Assembly: GCA_947685225.1 (NCBI GenBank)
Contig: CANTUV010000053.1
Span: 5,193,501-5,257,500, forward strand
Direction: 5' to 3'
Length of the DNA: 64,000 nt
Origin: Garcia nutans
Taxonomy: Eukaryota; Streptophyta; Magnoliopsida; Malpighiales; Euphorbiaceae
Positions 1 through 10,935 of the stretch are shown piece by piece; the first letter of the stretch is position 1, and every line of letters starts with the position of its first letter. The notes beneath the pieces were generated by a model that was not told the DNA's origin, searched no databases, and worked only from the letters and a program-made list of their open reading frames with translations. Made by a program: the position numbers and the translations under genes.

Positions 1-2353
1 ACTTCACAGTAATCTTGTTCACAGCCCTACAATCAACACACATCCTCCAAGAACCATCTTTCTTGGGTACTAATAAGACTGGAACGGCATAAGGACTAAG
101 GCTTTCGTGAACCAAGCCTTTCTCCAAAAGCTCTTCAACTTGTCTTTGCATCTCTTTTGTCTCCATAGGATTGCTCCTATATGCTGGCCGGTTTGGAATT
201 GTAGAACCGGGTATGAAGTCAATTTGATGTTCAATCCCTCATAATGGCGGCAAACCACTAGGAAGGTCTTCAGGAAACACATCCTCAAAATCCTGCAACA
301 AAGACACAAAACTAGAAGGTAAAGAATCAAGAGATTCTTTACTGTCAGCAAGTAACGATTCTTTATACATAATAATGAGTACAGGCTGCCCTATATCTAT
401 CTCTCTTGCTCTTGCATAAAAAGTATGTTTTGCTTTTTCTTCTTGCTTATTTTCTCTCACCAATGGGCCATTTATTTGTTTGCTTACTTTCTTTTGACTC
501 TCGGCCTCTTTTCCCTTTCTGCACTCATTCACTTTATTATTTTCTCTTTCCCTACCCTTAGAATTACCCTTGGGTGTTGAAGAAACATCATTGGCCGAAT
601 TTGAACCCCTTTGATTCTTGCTGGCTGAAACTTCTTTCTCCCTCTCTAGCATCCTCTTTTGATCTTCATACACCTCTTGAGGTGATAATGGTGCTAGAAC
701 AACCTTCTTTCCTTCATAAGTAAAGGTATACTTATTAGAAAAGCCATCATGTTGTGCCCTTCTATCATGCTGCCATGGTCTTCCTAATAGCAAATGTCCA
801 GCTTGCATTGGCACTACATCACACAAAACCTCATCTTTATATCACCCAATGGAGAATGGTACCTTGACTTGCTTCAACACTTTTACTTCCCCAGCGTCAT
901 TGAACCATTGCAACTTGTAAGGATTGGGATGTTTAAAATAAGTTAACCCCAATTTATCCACCATTGTAATACTAGCAGCATTGGTACAACTTCCACCATC
1001 AATGATAAGTGTACAAACCTTACCATTCACCAAACACCTAGAGTGGAAAAGATTCTCCCTTTGATCCAAGCCTTCTTCCTTGACTTGAATATTCAAGGCT
1101 CTTCTAGTAACAAGCATCTCTCCATGTTCAGCATTCAAGACTTGATTCTCCCAAGCCTCTTCATCATATTTGGCCCTATCACCACATTCGGCCTCCTCTT
1201 CTTCTTCATGTTCAGATTCTGATTCAATTTCCCCTTCATGGGTAGCAATCATCACCCTCTTATTCGGACATTGAGAGGCAATGTGTCCACTTCCCAAACA
1301 CTTGTAGCATTTAATTTCCCTACTTGGAGTAGGTCTAGAAGGTGTTTCCTTGGCTGTTTTTGCATCCCCATCATTCGGCTTCTTGAAATTAGGTTTGTAG
1401 GAAGAATTCTTTTGGAAAGAACCCTTGTAATCCCCTTTATAGGAACCTCCACTCGAACTTGAACCCTTGAAGTTTGAAAATTTTCCACTAGCTTTAGAGT
1501 AGCCAGTTTTCGAAATAGCTTTATTCTTCAATCTTCTCTCTATCTTCATGGCCTTTTGAACTAACTCTTCCATTGTGTTGAATTCATACATCTCCAATTC
1601 ATTGGCTATGTTCAAATTCAATCCCCCAAGAAATTGTGACATCTTCTTGTCTTCATCTTCATCAATATTTGCCCTAGCCATGATCATCTCCATCTCTTTG
1701 TGGTACTCTTCCACACTTCTTCCACCTTGAACTAGTCTTGCTAGTCGATTGTACAAATCCCGAATGTAGTGAGATGGTACAAATCGGCTTCTCATTAGTT
1801 CTTTCAAGGTTGACCATTCAGGAATAGGCCTCATACCTTTTCCTCTTCTATTAGCTTTCAATTGATCCCACCAAAAGGTAGCATACCCTTTGAACTCTAC
1901 GGCTGCCAAAACTGATTTCTTCTCTTCGGTGTAGTTATGGCATTCGAAAATCTGCTCAACTTTTCTCTCCCATTCTATGAACTCTTCTGCATTGTTCTTC
2001 CCTTCAAAGGAAGGAATCTTCATCTTGATGGAAGTAAGGTCACCATCAGTGGTAGGTTGATTTCCACCTTCATCTTCATCTTCTACCCTTTCGGCTGCTT
2101 CTAGGGCTTCAAGATTTCCTTGCCCTTCTCTCCTAAGCACTCTTCTAGCTCGCATTATGGGATTTGGATGTGCGGCTGGCTGCCCTTGTTGCATTTGTTG
2201 TACTTGCCGTGCTGCATTCTTTTGCAATCTAGTATCCATCATCTCCATTCGACCAAGCATTGCTGCCAAAGTCTCATTAAGCCTAGCCAAGCTTTCGGCC
2301 ATAGCTCCTTCTTTGCTAGTCTCTTCTCCTTTTCCAGCCATGTTAACAAACAA
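1..2353 (-). pseudogene. Ty3/gypsy gag-pol polyprotein of element A (5' part, broken)
   Basis: This is the first part of a retrotransposon gag-pol polyprotein, entering from its ATG at 2353 and running off the left edge inside reverse transcriptase. In order, the frame shows a coiled N-terminus, a retrotransposon gag core (LYNRLARLVQGGRSVEEYHK), a CCHC zinc knuckle (CYKCLGSGHIASQC) and a protease site LIIDGGSC. Further on are the protease tail LLGRPWQHDRR and the start of RT with VPKKDGSWRMCVDCRAVNK. Everything lies in one frame, interrupted by two TGA codons at 842-844 and 239-241, so it is a single polyprotein with nonsense mutations. The PBS and 5' LTR follow upstream. Chromovirus membership (CRM- or Reina-like) is my inference from the gag and tail motifs. 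Function once active: capsid, proteolysis and cDNA synthesis. Confidence 0.92.
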
Positions 2354-3350
2354 ACAAACTCAAAGAAACAAGATTAGTAATAATCGAAATTCACTCAAGT
2401 GTTTAGAATTACTTCACTTTTCTTGTCTTCCTTGATTGCACTTCAGAACCAAGCTCACCAACCAACAATTGTCAAGTCGTTCAAGAAACTAGAACCTAAA
2501 TCCTAGAACTAGATAGAAAACAAGACAAGTATCCGGAGGCAATGCAAGGTAATTTGCACTACATGATATAAAACCAAGTATCGACACAAGCAAATGATAC
2601 TTAGCAATGTAATGGAATTAAAAGCTAGATAAAGAAATCAGAAACAATGAAGCCAATAAACAAGACAAATTTGGATATAATGAATCAAAAACAACCCACA
2701 CTTGGCAAGCTGCTTTATGGACCTAATCAATTCTACCCAAAACGCTAGCTTCTAGACTCTAATTCCCACCTAAAACACTCAAATAATATGAATATTAAGG
2801 TCTGATTTTCGAATTCCAAAAGTCCCTCAAAAGGTAGAATTTTTCGCCCAAAAATTTTATTACTTCTCACCTACCTAGATCTGATCCTCAGCACCCAAAT
2901 AGCAAGAATATCAAACAATTTTTGTTGAGGTGGTTTTGTACTCTCCTTTTTTTTTTTGCTTCCTCTCACTATCCCCTTGATTCGGGACTTAATTTACTCC
3001 CAAGAGCTTTTCAAAATCTGGACTTAATTCGCAACCCCAAATTCACTCAAAATCAAATCGAAATCAAACTTGAACAAAAAACTCTAGCTTTTGCTTTCTT
3101 TCAAGAACCCTAATCTTGGTTTTGAATCCAATTCAGATGCAAGGCTTAGGTTTCAAAATTCAATCAGACTCCTTTTCCTAGGTTTCGAATTACTCTTTGA
3201 ACAATCTTTAGACTTTTTGAATTTTGATATATGACTCTTTTTCGAAAATTAAAGACTAGACTCTCTAAGAACCCTAAATCGCAGAAATTTAAAAGACCTA
3301 AATTAACAAACCCAAGAAAGACAAAGTAGATAAAAATTACCTTGTAGCAA
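2354..3350 (-). other. 5' untranslated leader of element A
   Basis: About 1 kb of non-coding leader lies between the PBS and the gag start. It is AT-rich with a poly-T run near 2950. Parts near 2865-2990 resemble the leader of element B near 33050-33170, indicating that A and B share ancestry. The small ORFs here show no family features. Confidence 0.75.
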
Positions 3351-3363
3351 GGCTCTGATACCA
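3351..3363 (-). other. Primer-binding site of element A (initiator tRNA-Met)
   Basis: On the minus strand this reads TGGTATCAGAGCC, the standard plant PBS complementary to the 3' end of initiator tRNA-Met. It lies two bases inside the LTR border, as in element B. Confidence 0.93.
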
Positions 3364-3704
3364 AATGACGCGGACCCTTAGCAACGATGGCAGCAAACCC
3401 AACGTATAACAATGGTAGAGAACTCCTTGAAACTTGATAATCACCTCCTAAGGAACCCAACGCCTATAAAGAGACGCGAACTCACTATGATTGAAGGATT
3501 TAGTTGGTAAGAAGAAGGAAAACGCCACAACTCTTGTTGATAAGTAAACCTAATTCTTGATGCAAAGAAAGAATTAAAGAATCCACTCTAATCTCTCTCT
3601 CACGAAAATTCATAAGAAGAACTTGTAGAAGAATTCAAAAATTTTTTATTAATTGTTGTATGTCAAATTTGGCCTAATAGTGCCCTTAAATAAGGGTTAC
3701 AAAA

Positions 3705-3905
3705 TTCCTAATTGCATATGGAAAATTAAGACTAAAACATTCCTAATGGCATAAGGAAAACATTCCTAATTGCATAAGGAAAAACATTCCTAATTGCATA
3801 AGGAAAACATAAAGTAATCCTAATCCAATAAGGAAAATATAAAGTAATCCTAATCCAATAAGGAAAATATAAAGTAATCCTAATCCACTAAGGAAAATAT
3901 AAAGT
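3705..3905 (-). repeat. Short tandem repeats in the LTR of family A
   Basis: Units of roughly 20-24 bp alternate between a TCCTAATTGCATAAGGAAAA type and a CTAATCCAATAAGGAAAATA type. The same array occurs at about 21925-22085 and, inverted, at 37437-37570 with different copy numbers, which contributes to length differences between the LTRs. A spurious ORF with repeated LLYIFL is encoded here. Confidence 0.8.
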
Positions 3906-4023
3906 ATGGAAACAACCAAACTAATCCCTTCAATATAAGAAACGCCCCACACTATTTGGGCTGTCCATGGGCCTTAAATTACATCCCAAGGCTTTATATG
4001 AACCCCCATGGACCTTTCTTTAG

Positions 4024-4228
4024 CTAGCCTTTAGCTTCCACACTAAGCATCATAATCAGCTTTGGTGTGCCTTCTTTAAGCTCTATCTCCATCTTCTTAA
4101 ATGATAATTCGTGAAGCTCTTTGGAAATCTCTTCTTGAATATGCAAAGCCATACTAGCTTGATATCTCTTTGCCTTGCTCCTAGTGATTGGTCCACTTGC
4201 TAGCTTTAAGGGATCCTTTCTTGCATCA
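4024..4228 (-). CDS. Polyprotein C-terminal tail encoded in U3 of LTR A1
   Basis: An open frame entering from the LTR start encodes about 67 residues with the basic motif GPITRSKAKR, followed by a hydrophilic helical stretch, and stops at 4024-4026. GPxTRSxAKK-type tails are typical of the C-terminus of plant Ty3/gypsy pol polyproteins. Finding one at the LTR start implies that in the full element the pol frame runs through the PPT into the 3' LTR, and that the 5' LTR carries an untranslated copy. The open frame continues upstream to 4290 only by chance through the neighbouring Tat sequence. Confidence 0.65.
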
Positions 4229-4455
4229 GCTGATGCATCTGCCAGCATAAAGAAACCGAAAGACAAAGGGAAGTATAAATGCAAGGGCATGAGAAGGATA
4301 AATGCGCTCGTTTAGTGGAAAGTTGCCAGAGCCTGATAAGCCCAATACCAAGAGCAATCCTTTGCCTAAATTTGGAAGAGTACCTCCACCAGCAACCTTC
4401 ATGGTAGGAAGAGGATTGGAGGAAGATTTTGTCTTATCCTCTTTCCAAGATTAGA
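4229..4455 (+). pseudogene. Tat-type gag remnant of element E
   Basis: The first 60 bases match the gag N-terminal region of element C (ASASTKKPKDK at about 14180-14215). They are followed directly by sequence matching the end of C's gag (PNTNDNPLPRFNRVPPLATF, 15304-15363). About 1 kb of gag core is therefore missing between the two parts. Stops interrupt the frame and the copy ends near the same gag stop as in C. The piece shows that E and C belong to related Tat families and that E lost its gag core. Confidence 0.75.
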
Positions 4456-7190
4456 GTATTCGAGATGTGAAGAGAGAAGAAGCTCAACTCAACAAGCTTC
4501 CCTTAGCTTGAATGTTGCTCTTCAATTTTGCTTTCTTTAATATTTAATTGGAACAATTATGCTTTTCAAAATATGTTTGTTCGAATAAATTATTTTCATT
4601 AAATTTTTTATGTTCTTTGTTCATTTTGGTGCTCAACCGATGATAAATCTAGCTTGATGTTTATAAATTAGAGTATCTATGCATCATGATTTGAATGACT
4701 TTACTTGGTGAGAGAATTGTTCTATAGCATTGAGCCGTGTATGCTTACTTAGAGAGGGCTCTTGTATAATTATCTTTGTCTAGGTCCTAATCAATTTTAG
4801 AACATGCTTTGACAAACTTTTGAGGCAAAATTGAACTCTGCTTATTTAAGGGAGAGATGATCTAGGCATTGTTTGGTTAGCCAACAACTATTATCCACCC
4901 TATTAAATATTGATCCCTAGTTGTCCCTTTGAGCCTTAATAAAAAAATTTTAGCTTAATCTTCATTGGCTAGTGAACCCGATAACCAACCTTGAGTTGTT
5001 GTGACTCGTATGACAAATCTAATGATCATTATGGTGAAGGGGCAAGAAGATCAAAGAAAGAAATACATAGTCAAGACCACAAGGATAGTTGAAGTTCTCA
5101 AGACATTAAGGGTAGTTGAAGTTCACTTGATACTAGACCTAATATCTCCAATTCAATAAGATGACATCAGGGCAACAAATGATTTATCCTTGTTGAAGCA
5201 AACTCACTCTACTCTACTCATCTATAATAAAAAACATAAGTTAGTATAAACAAGAAAACTCTTTTAGCTAGGACCTAAAAAAAGGAAGAGAAAATATATC
5301 AAAAAGAAAAAAAAAAGAAGAAGAAAGAAGAAAAAAAGAAAAGAAAAGAAAAGAGAGAGATCATCTTTCATTTTACCCAACATAGCTTCAAGAGTAAAGA
5401 TCTTACTTTCAAAAAGAGAAAAAGTAAGAAAAAAGAGAAGAAGAAAAAGGGAATAGAAGAAAATGAAAGGAATGTGGGCATCAAACTTTTTTTTTTGCAA
5501 AGGTAAAGATTGTCCAAAGCTCTATCTTTTTATGCTCCCAATTGTCTAAGGTTCCAACAAGAAGTTTGTAGTGTGAAGGTTTGTCCGTAGTGTCACATAA
5601 TCTCCAATTTACAAATGGCCTCCACTTAACTCATGTCTCTTATAGACCCCATTTCAAGCTTATTAAAGACCTGTTGATCTCTCTTGGTAGGTAGAGTCTA
5701 TTAGTGGAGATAGTTTGAATAAGCATGCATATGAGATAGACAATATTTAAATTCAATGAGACCTTTGGCCAAGTAATGTGTATGTGCCTATCTGAAGTAC
5801 AACAGTTCTTGCTTAAATGGAAATGATTTCCAAGTTTAGTATGGTAACTAGGGTTGTTATGTTATAGATATGTTAATTTGGAAATTCGAGTCCTGAGGTA
5901 CAATGACACTAATTTGACAAAGTCAACATTTAATTTTAAAAAAAGAAAAATTATTTTCTTGTTGCACGAGCCTTCAAGTTAAGGAAAGTATGTTGTACCG
6001 TCAAATCTCAAAGGATACATTGGGAAAAATAAATGATTATTTGCAAGGTTATGAAGAAGCTATCAATTAACTATGCTGCTTGGGCCCCACCACTCATGTT
6101 TTCCATATCTTGAAGATAAAAGCTATAAATGCGAAGCCTTTTGCCATTCCAATGCAAGATTTAAATGAGCATCTAGAAGGAACCAAAGAGAACACTTCAC
6201 CTGATCACCTCAGTCCGTGAGTCGATGGAACCACTGTAAGTATCATCCATGCATATCATGCATACATGAGCATATCATAATCATTTTGTTGTCCTATATT
6301 GCCTATCCTCTGTCAAAGTGAACAACAGATACTCTATAAAGCAAATAGTGAGAAGCATATATGGAATCAGGGGGCATGGAAGGCCCATTGCTTGAGGAAG
6401 ATCCGGTCACTTTACAAAAATGGAGATGTGTACTTGTGCAAGGAACCAGACAATGCACAAACATCAATTAGAGCTTGCATGGGAAAAAATATTGGTTTGA
6501 GCCTACACAGGGGCAAAATTTCCTCTTTTAAATTTTTGAGTTTATGTTTGTAAAAAATAGTTTATGTTTGTAATGGGACCGTTGGAAGTAAGCCAATAAA
6601 AATGCAGAAGAAGATAATAAATAAAAACAAAGAATATGATTCGGGTTGCCATTCAACTCTCTGATATTAAATTGTTCTGTTCCCTTAGAGGGACTCTATT
6701 CAACAAAAGGGGTCCGCGGCCGGGGAAATTGAAAAGAGGATGGGAGACAGGGGAACTCCAACAAGTAATAGAAGAGAGGGGAGGCCCTCTAAAAGCTGTA
6801 CTGCTGCTATTTTTTTATACGAAAATTGTGTGAATTTTGTTAGTGGAAGCTATCCTGCATTATACTTGAACTGAACTGTAATTCCGTCTCCGTTTCAGAC
6901 TCACTTTAAATATTTTGTCACGCAGGGGACAAAGAGAGGATATGATGATTAGCTAAAAATAACTGAATTTTTTGCAAAAGATTATTTAAGAATGGAAAAA
7001 GAAGAAAATTAGAACTCTCAAAAGAATGAAGATGCAAAAGATAAAAGATTAGTCCAGTTAGAAGAGCTGAAGTCAATGTAGGACAGATATCCAAAGGATG
7101 AAGATTCTTTTTGAAGGGTGAAAACCTTACGTTTAAAGATTCATTATAAAGAAAGAAGATGTGAAGTTGATGGATAGAAGAAAGCCATAA
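4456..7190. other. Non-coding interior of element E
   Basis: I see no recognisable coding region here. There is a purine-rich, low-complexity block at about 5280-5480 (mostly AAG/AAAG), a GGGGGCATGG motif near 6370 and CACGCAGGGGAC near 6920. The last resembles the motif at 26340 in element C, upstream of its terminal repeats. The short ORFs (for example 6299-6553 and 6636-6833) have no family features. Confidence 0.6.
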
Positions 7191-7204
7191 CCCTCAACTA
7201 ATAA

Positions 7205-8300
7205 AGGTTAATCAAATATAGTATTAGGTCAAGAACCCAAATCCAGTTTTGGGTTGAGAACCCAAAATCTATTTTCGGGTTGAGAACCCAAAATTTATTT
7301 TCGGATCCATAACCCAAATCCAGTCTTGGGTCGAGAATCCAAATCTAGTTATAGGTCGAGAACCCAAAATCCAATTTTAGGTCGAGAACCCAAAATCCAT
7401 TTTTGAGTTGAGAACCCAAAATTTATTTTTAGGTCTAGAACCCAAATCTTGTTTCGGGTCGAGAATCCAAATATAATTTCGGGTCGAGAATCAAAAATCC
7501 AATTTTAGGTCGAGAACCCAAAATTCATTTTCGGGTCCAGAACCCAAATCTAGTCTTAGGTTGAGAACCCAAAATCCAGTTTAGGGTCAAGAACTCATAA
7601 TCCAGTTTCAGATCGAGAATCCAAAATTCAGTTTCAGATCGAGAACCTAAAATCCAGTTTTGGGCCGAGAACACAAAAATTCATTTTCGGGTTCAGAACC
7701 CAAATCCAATCTTGGGTCGAGAGCCCAAATCCAGCTTCAGGTCAAAAACTCAAAATCTAGTTTCGGGTCGAGAACCAAAAATTCATTTTTGATTTCAGAA
7801 CCCAAATTCAGTCTTGGGTCGAGAACTCAAATTCAGTATCGGGTTAAGAATCCAGATCCAATTTTGGGTCGAGAATCCAAAATTCAGTCCCGGATCGAGA
7901 ACCCAAATATAGCCTCAGATTGAGAACCCAAACCAATCCGGTTCCAGAACCCAAACCAATCCGGGTCAAGAATTCAAATCATTTTTAAGTTTAAAACTAA
8001 ATCCGGATCTATAACCCAAACTAATCCAGGTCCAGAACCCAAATTATTTTCGAGTCCAGAACTCAATCCGGGTCTTGAACCCAAACCAATCAGGGTCCAA
8101 AACCCAAATTATTTTTGAGTTTAGAACTCAATTTAGGTTCAAAACCCAAATCAATCCGGGTCCAGAACCCACCAACTCAATTTGGGTCAAGAATCCAAAC
8201 CAATTTGGGTCCAGAACCTAAACCAGCCCCAATCTCAAGTCTAGAACCATCTGTGTCCAAAATAAGCTCAAACTCATGTTGCTTTTCACTCTCTGAAAAA
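7205..8300 (+). repeat. Tandem repeat block upstream of the 3' LTR of element E
   Basis: About 30 diverged units of roughly 35-40 bp are each centred on a small inverted motif of the form GGGTCGAGAACCC, followed by AAATCCAGTTTT-like spacers. Toward 8000-8250 the motif shifts to GGGTCCAGAACCC. Variable tandem repeats just before the 3' LTR are known from Tat/Ogre-type elements. An ORF at 7660-7923 merely reads through the repeats. Confidence 0.9.
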
Positions 8301-8314
8301 ATCCAAGATCATTC

Positions 8315-8329
8315 AAGCAGGGGGCAAAC
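8315..8329 (+). other. Polypurine tract of element E
   Basis: The sequence AAGCAGGGGGCAAAC lies immediately before the LTR start TGTAGACCC. It is the plus-strand primer site and is almost identical to that of element C at 27162-27177. Confidence 0.85.
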
Positions 8330-8562
8330 TGTAGACCCTTGATTTTGGCCGTAAGCTAGTTTGATCCTAATTAAAGGCGGTCTAAGTACTTATCGGTCCA
8401 TTCTTAATGGCTTAAATCAATTTGAAGCTTTTATCTTGATTGGTCCAATTTTTATAAAGGCCTAAATGAGTTCGGTTTAGTTTCTAAAACTTTAATATGG
8501 TCACAAAGCGAGTTTTAAAATCTAAAAATGGTCTGGAAGTCATTTTGGTTTGATATTGGATC

Positions 8563-8825
8563 ATGCATGTCGAATTAGGCCTATCAAGTTCGATATGGAT
8601 GGTCCATATCGAGCTAGGCATTGATGAGCTCGATATGGACCTTGTTCATATCAAACTGGAACTTGCCCAGGAGATTCCAGTTTGGTATGGACATCCATAT
8701 CAAACTGGGCCAGTCCTAGTTCGGTATGGACATCCATATCGAACTGTGACATCCCCAATTTGATATGGACGCACCCATATCGAACTAAGGCATGTCCAGT
8801 TCGATATGTACTCTAGTCCATCTCA
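8563..8825. repeat. Palindromic box array in U3 of LTR E
   Basis: At least seven boxes of the form GTTCGATATGGAC or its complement TCCATATCGAACT alternate in direction over about 260 bp. They could form several hairpins or act as repeated protein-binding sites. Similar but differently worded arrays occur in LTR F and in the foldback element at 53238. Confidence 0.8.
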
Positions 8826-8932
8826 AATTCTTTTGGTTTTAGTTTGACATCACGGTTTATCTGAAATTGTTTTAAACCCGTGCTTAATCAGGAAATGAAG
8901 ATTGGTTTATGTAGTTGCCCTGAATCCTATCT

Positions 8933-8940
8933 TATAAATA
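8933..8940 (+). promoter_or_regulatory. TATA box of LTR E
   Basis: TATAAATA lies just before a G-rich stretch, at the position expected for the U3 promoter; the matching TATA boxes in LTRs C and F have the same sequence. Confidence 0.6.
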
Positions 8941-9469
8941 TAGGGAGGGGCAACTGATAAAAGGAGGCAACAAGCAGTAATAGAAAAATTGAGAGCTACA
9001 AAAAAGAATTGATATAGAAAGGAATTATACGGAGAGAGGAACACATAGAGAGAGGAACAACTGGCAATTTTGATTAAGTTATCCAAAAATCAAGAAAAGG
9101 GACAGAGGAAGGAAAATATCCAAACGGCAGCAGCATGCTGTCTTTAGTTTTACTCGGCTAGAGTTGTAAATCATTGCAAGTAGAAGTTTGACAGACGTTT
9201 AAATTTTGGCGGAGCCTTCAATGCAGTTTTGATTTCTAAATTCAATTTATTTTTATATACAATAGCTATACTTCTCTTAATAAACATTAAACGTTGATTA
9301 ATTCATCCAGTCGCTAATTAATTCATCACTGCAACTTTGCATAAACTTTAATAATAATGGCTAAGTTGATATTTTCTTTCATCCAATAGTTATGTTTGAG
9401 TTCTTTTTTTTTTACATGTTCCAACCTTTTAAAATTATGAATACATCCTAAAATATAACTTAGTTAAAC

Positions 9470-9680
9470 CCTAATTCAAAAAATCTTTAAACCCTAACTT
9501 TGTTTTCTAAAACCCTAAAAATCTTAATTCATGTCACTAAAACCCTAGTTTGTATGTTTCAAAACCCGAGCTGCAAGTTTGACCAAACCCTAATCGCATG
9601 ATATAACCCTAAACCCTAATTTAGCAATCTAAACTTTAAGAAATCCTAATTCATATGTTAAAACCCTAGTTTGTACATTT
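9470..9680 (+). repeat. Telo-box cluster in LTR E
   Basis: Around eight copies of AAACCCTA-type motifs are scattered at irregular spacing. They are not a tandem telomere array. Equivalent clusters lie in both LTRs of C and in LTR F. Confidence 0.7.
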
Positions 9681-10408
9681 ATTATTTAAAATGATATTTA
9701 AATATAGTCTTAGTTATTAATATATTTTCACTTATTGCATGTTTTGATGTATGACTTATTTTATTTTGATTTATGTGAATGATTTACTTTTGTGGTGATT
9801 GGTTGGATTTCTTTTGTTGGTTTATTTTAGCTCCAATAATGTAAGGGGTATGTTTTCACTATATGGGTACATCATTAGTTAAGTTCCAATGTAATTTATT
9901 TTATTTTATTTTAAATTTTAGATTAATATAAAAGGCATATTTTCACCAAATGATGGGTGTCCTATTTTATTTAGTTTTGGACATTAGACATTGTAAGGGC
10001 ATGTTTCCATCTAGTATGGTGCCCATTTTTTTGTTTGGACTTTCTTTTGTTTCAATACAATGATGATCTATTTTGATAACTGCATGTAATATGGATGATT
10101 TTATAATATTAAAGAATTTAATAATGTATAGAGCTAAAAAAAAGAGGTCAGTTCTAAAGAACCGGACACTGTGGGGGTGTTGGGTCATTCTCACCTTCCT
10201 TATGCGTACCCAACATTTGGAACCCATTCGGGGGTTGGGAATTTCTTGGGAATTGAGTCATTCACTCCTTTCTTTTTCCCGGCATGTCCGGGTGGTAGCC
10301 CCACTATCTCCGAGTTTAAGCCCATGTTCTCTAAGGCCCTAAGCCTAACAGTGCCAAAGTCGTAAGAACCATTTCACATGGGAGTGGGGGCAAAAATCTT
10401 CGCTCACA

Positions 10409-10505
10409 CACACTGAACAGAACTCATTCTTATTTTGAATCGGACCTAATTTTGGCTTTAAAAATTAAACCGACTTATTTTAGGCCTAATAAAATTGAAC
10501 CAATC
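10409..10505 (-). mobile_element. Older Tat-type LTR P, left remnant
   Basis: This 97-bp stretch between elements E and C appears to continue at 29537-29645 once C and one TSD copy are removed. Read on the minus strand, the combined piece begins TGTAGACCCTTGATTTT at 29645, like LTR E. I infer an older Tat LTR in minus orientation that was hit by both C and E. Confidence 0.55.
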
Positions 10506-10927
10506 TGTAGGCCCTTAATTTTTGACCCAATCTGGTCCAATATTTTTTATAGTCCAAAATAATTTTTGTGATATTTTAATTAAATAATATTTATTTTAAT
10601 TTATTTTTTATAATTTTTTATAAAAATAAAAAAGGTAATATTAGTAAAGTTAAAATAATATATAAATAAATAAATAAATAAAAATCGGCAATAAAAATTT
10701 TTCATCGCCGAAAGTGAATTGGCTTAGGCCAATTCGCCACAGGAAATTCTTGTTGTGAATTGGCTGGCCCGTTCGCAATTGTCATGCTGGCCCATAGTAA
10801 TTTTTTTGCCAGCGCAATTTTTTAACGCAGTTTTTTTTCGAAACCGAATTCTATTTGGTTTTGATTTCTTTTTCTAAATGGTTTTAATTTCCTTAGACAA
10901 TTCGAATTAGGTTTGGATTTTTTTTTC

Positions 10928-10935
10928 TATAAATA
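10928..10935 (+). promoter_or_regulatory. TATA box of 5' LTR C
   Basis: TATAAATA followed by CCACATTAAAAC is kept in the 3' LTR at 27651-27658. It is the likely core promoter for the sense transcript. Confidence 0.65.

Larger units (their letters stand above)
3366..4228 (-). mobile_element. 5' LTR of element A (subtype A1)
   Basis: On the minus strand this LTR starts TGATGCAAG and ends GCGTCA directly before the PBS. The R/U5 half (3366 to about 3910) matches the solo LTRs at 21583-22697 and 36822-37910. The U3 half (about 3915-4228) is unrelated to theirs and shorter, so this is a distinct subtype. At 4229 the sequence switches abruptly to a plus-strand Tat gag fragment, which I take as the insertion target; GCTGA (4229-4233) is the expected TSD copy, and its partner lies outside the window. 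Confidence 0.85.
4229..10408 (+). mobile_element. Element E: internally deleted Tat-type Ty3/gypsy element, 3' part
   Basis: A plus-strand Tat-lineage element enters from beneath element A. It retains a rearranged gag fragment, 2.7 kb without recognisable pol, a long tandem-repeat block, a PPT and a complete 3' LTR. The layout of CGCAGGGGAC-type motif, tandem repeats, PPT and LTR parallels that of element C at 26337-29536. No protease, RT or integrase can be seen between gag and the 3' end, so this is a deletion derivative or a non-autonomous member. The sequence CACAC follows the LTR at 10409-10413 and would be its TSD; the partner is outside the window. Confidence 0.75.
8330..10408 (+). mobile_element. 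3' LTR of element E
   Basis: This 2.08-kb LTR starts TGTAGACCCTTG and ends CGCTCACA. Inside are the palindromic box cluster (8563-8825), a TATA box, a region rich in telo-box motifs, and a 3' end with the GTGGGGGTG and GGGGGCAAAAATC signatures shared with LTRs C and F. Confidence 0.88.

Noticed and set aside
3743..3952. Apparent membrane protein with repeated LLYIFL
   Set aside because: It comes from the short tandem repeats in LTR A1, in a non-coding position.
5264..5500. Phenylalanine/leucine-rich open frame on the minus strand
   Set aside because: Translation of a purine-rich low-complexity block; codon content is explained by AAG/AAA runs.
7660..7923. 87-codon open frame rich in repeated SRTQ/GSRT motifs
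   Set aside because: It is the translation of tandem repeats in element E.
9967..10365. Overlapping small frames on both strands in the 3' part of LTR E
   Set aside because: The same region in LTR C (12510-12783, 29158-29446) gives similar frames because the LTR ends are homologous, but with differing lengths and stops; it lies in the R/U5 end and has no protein signature.
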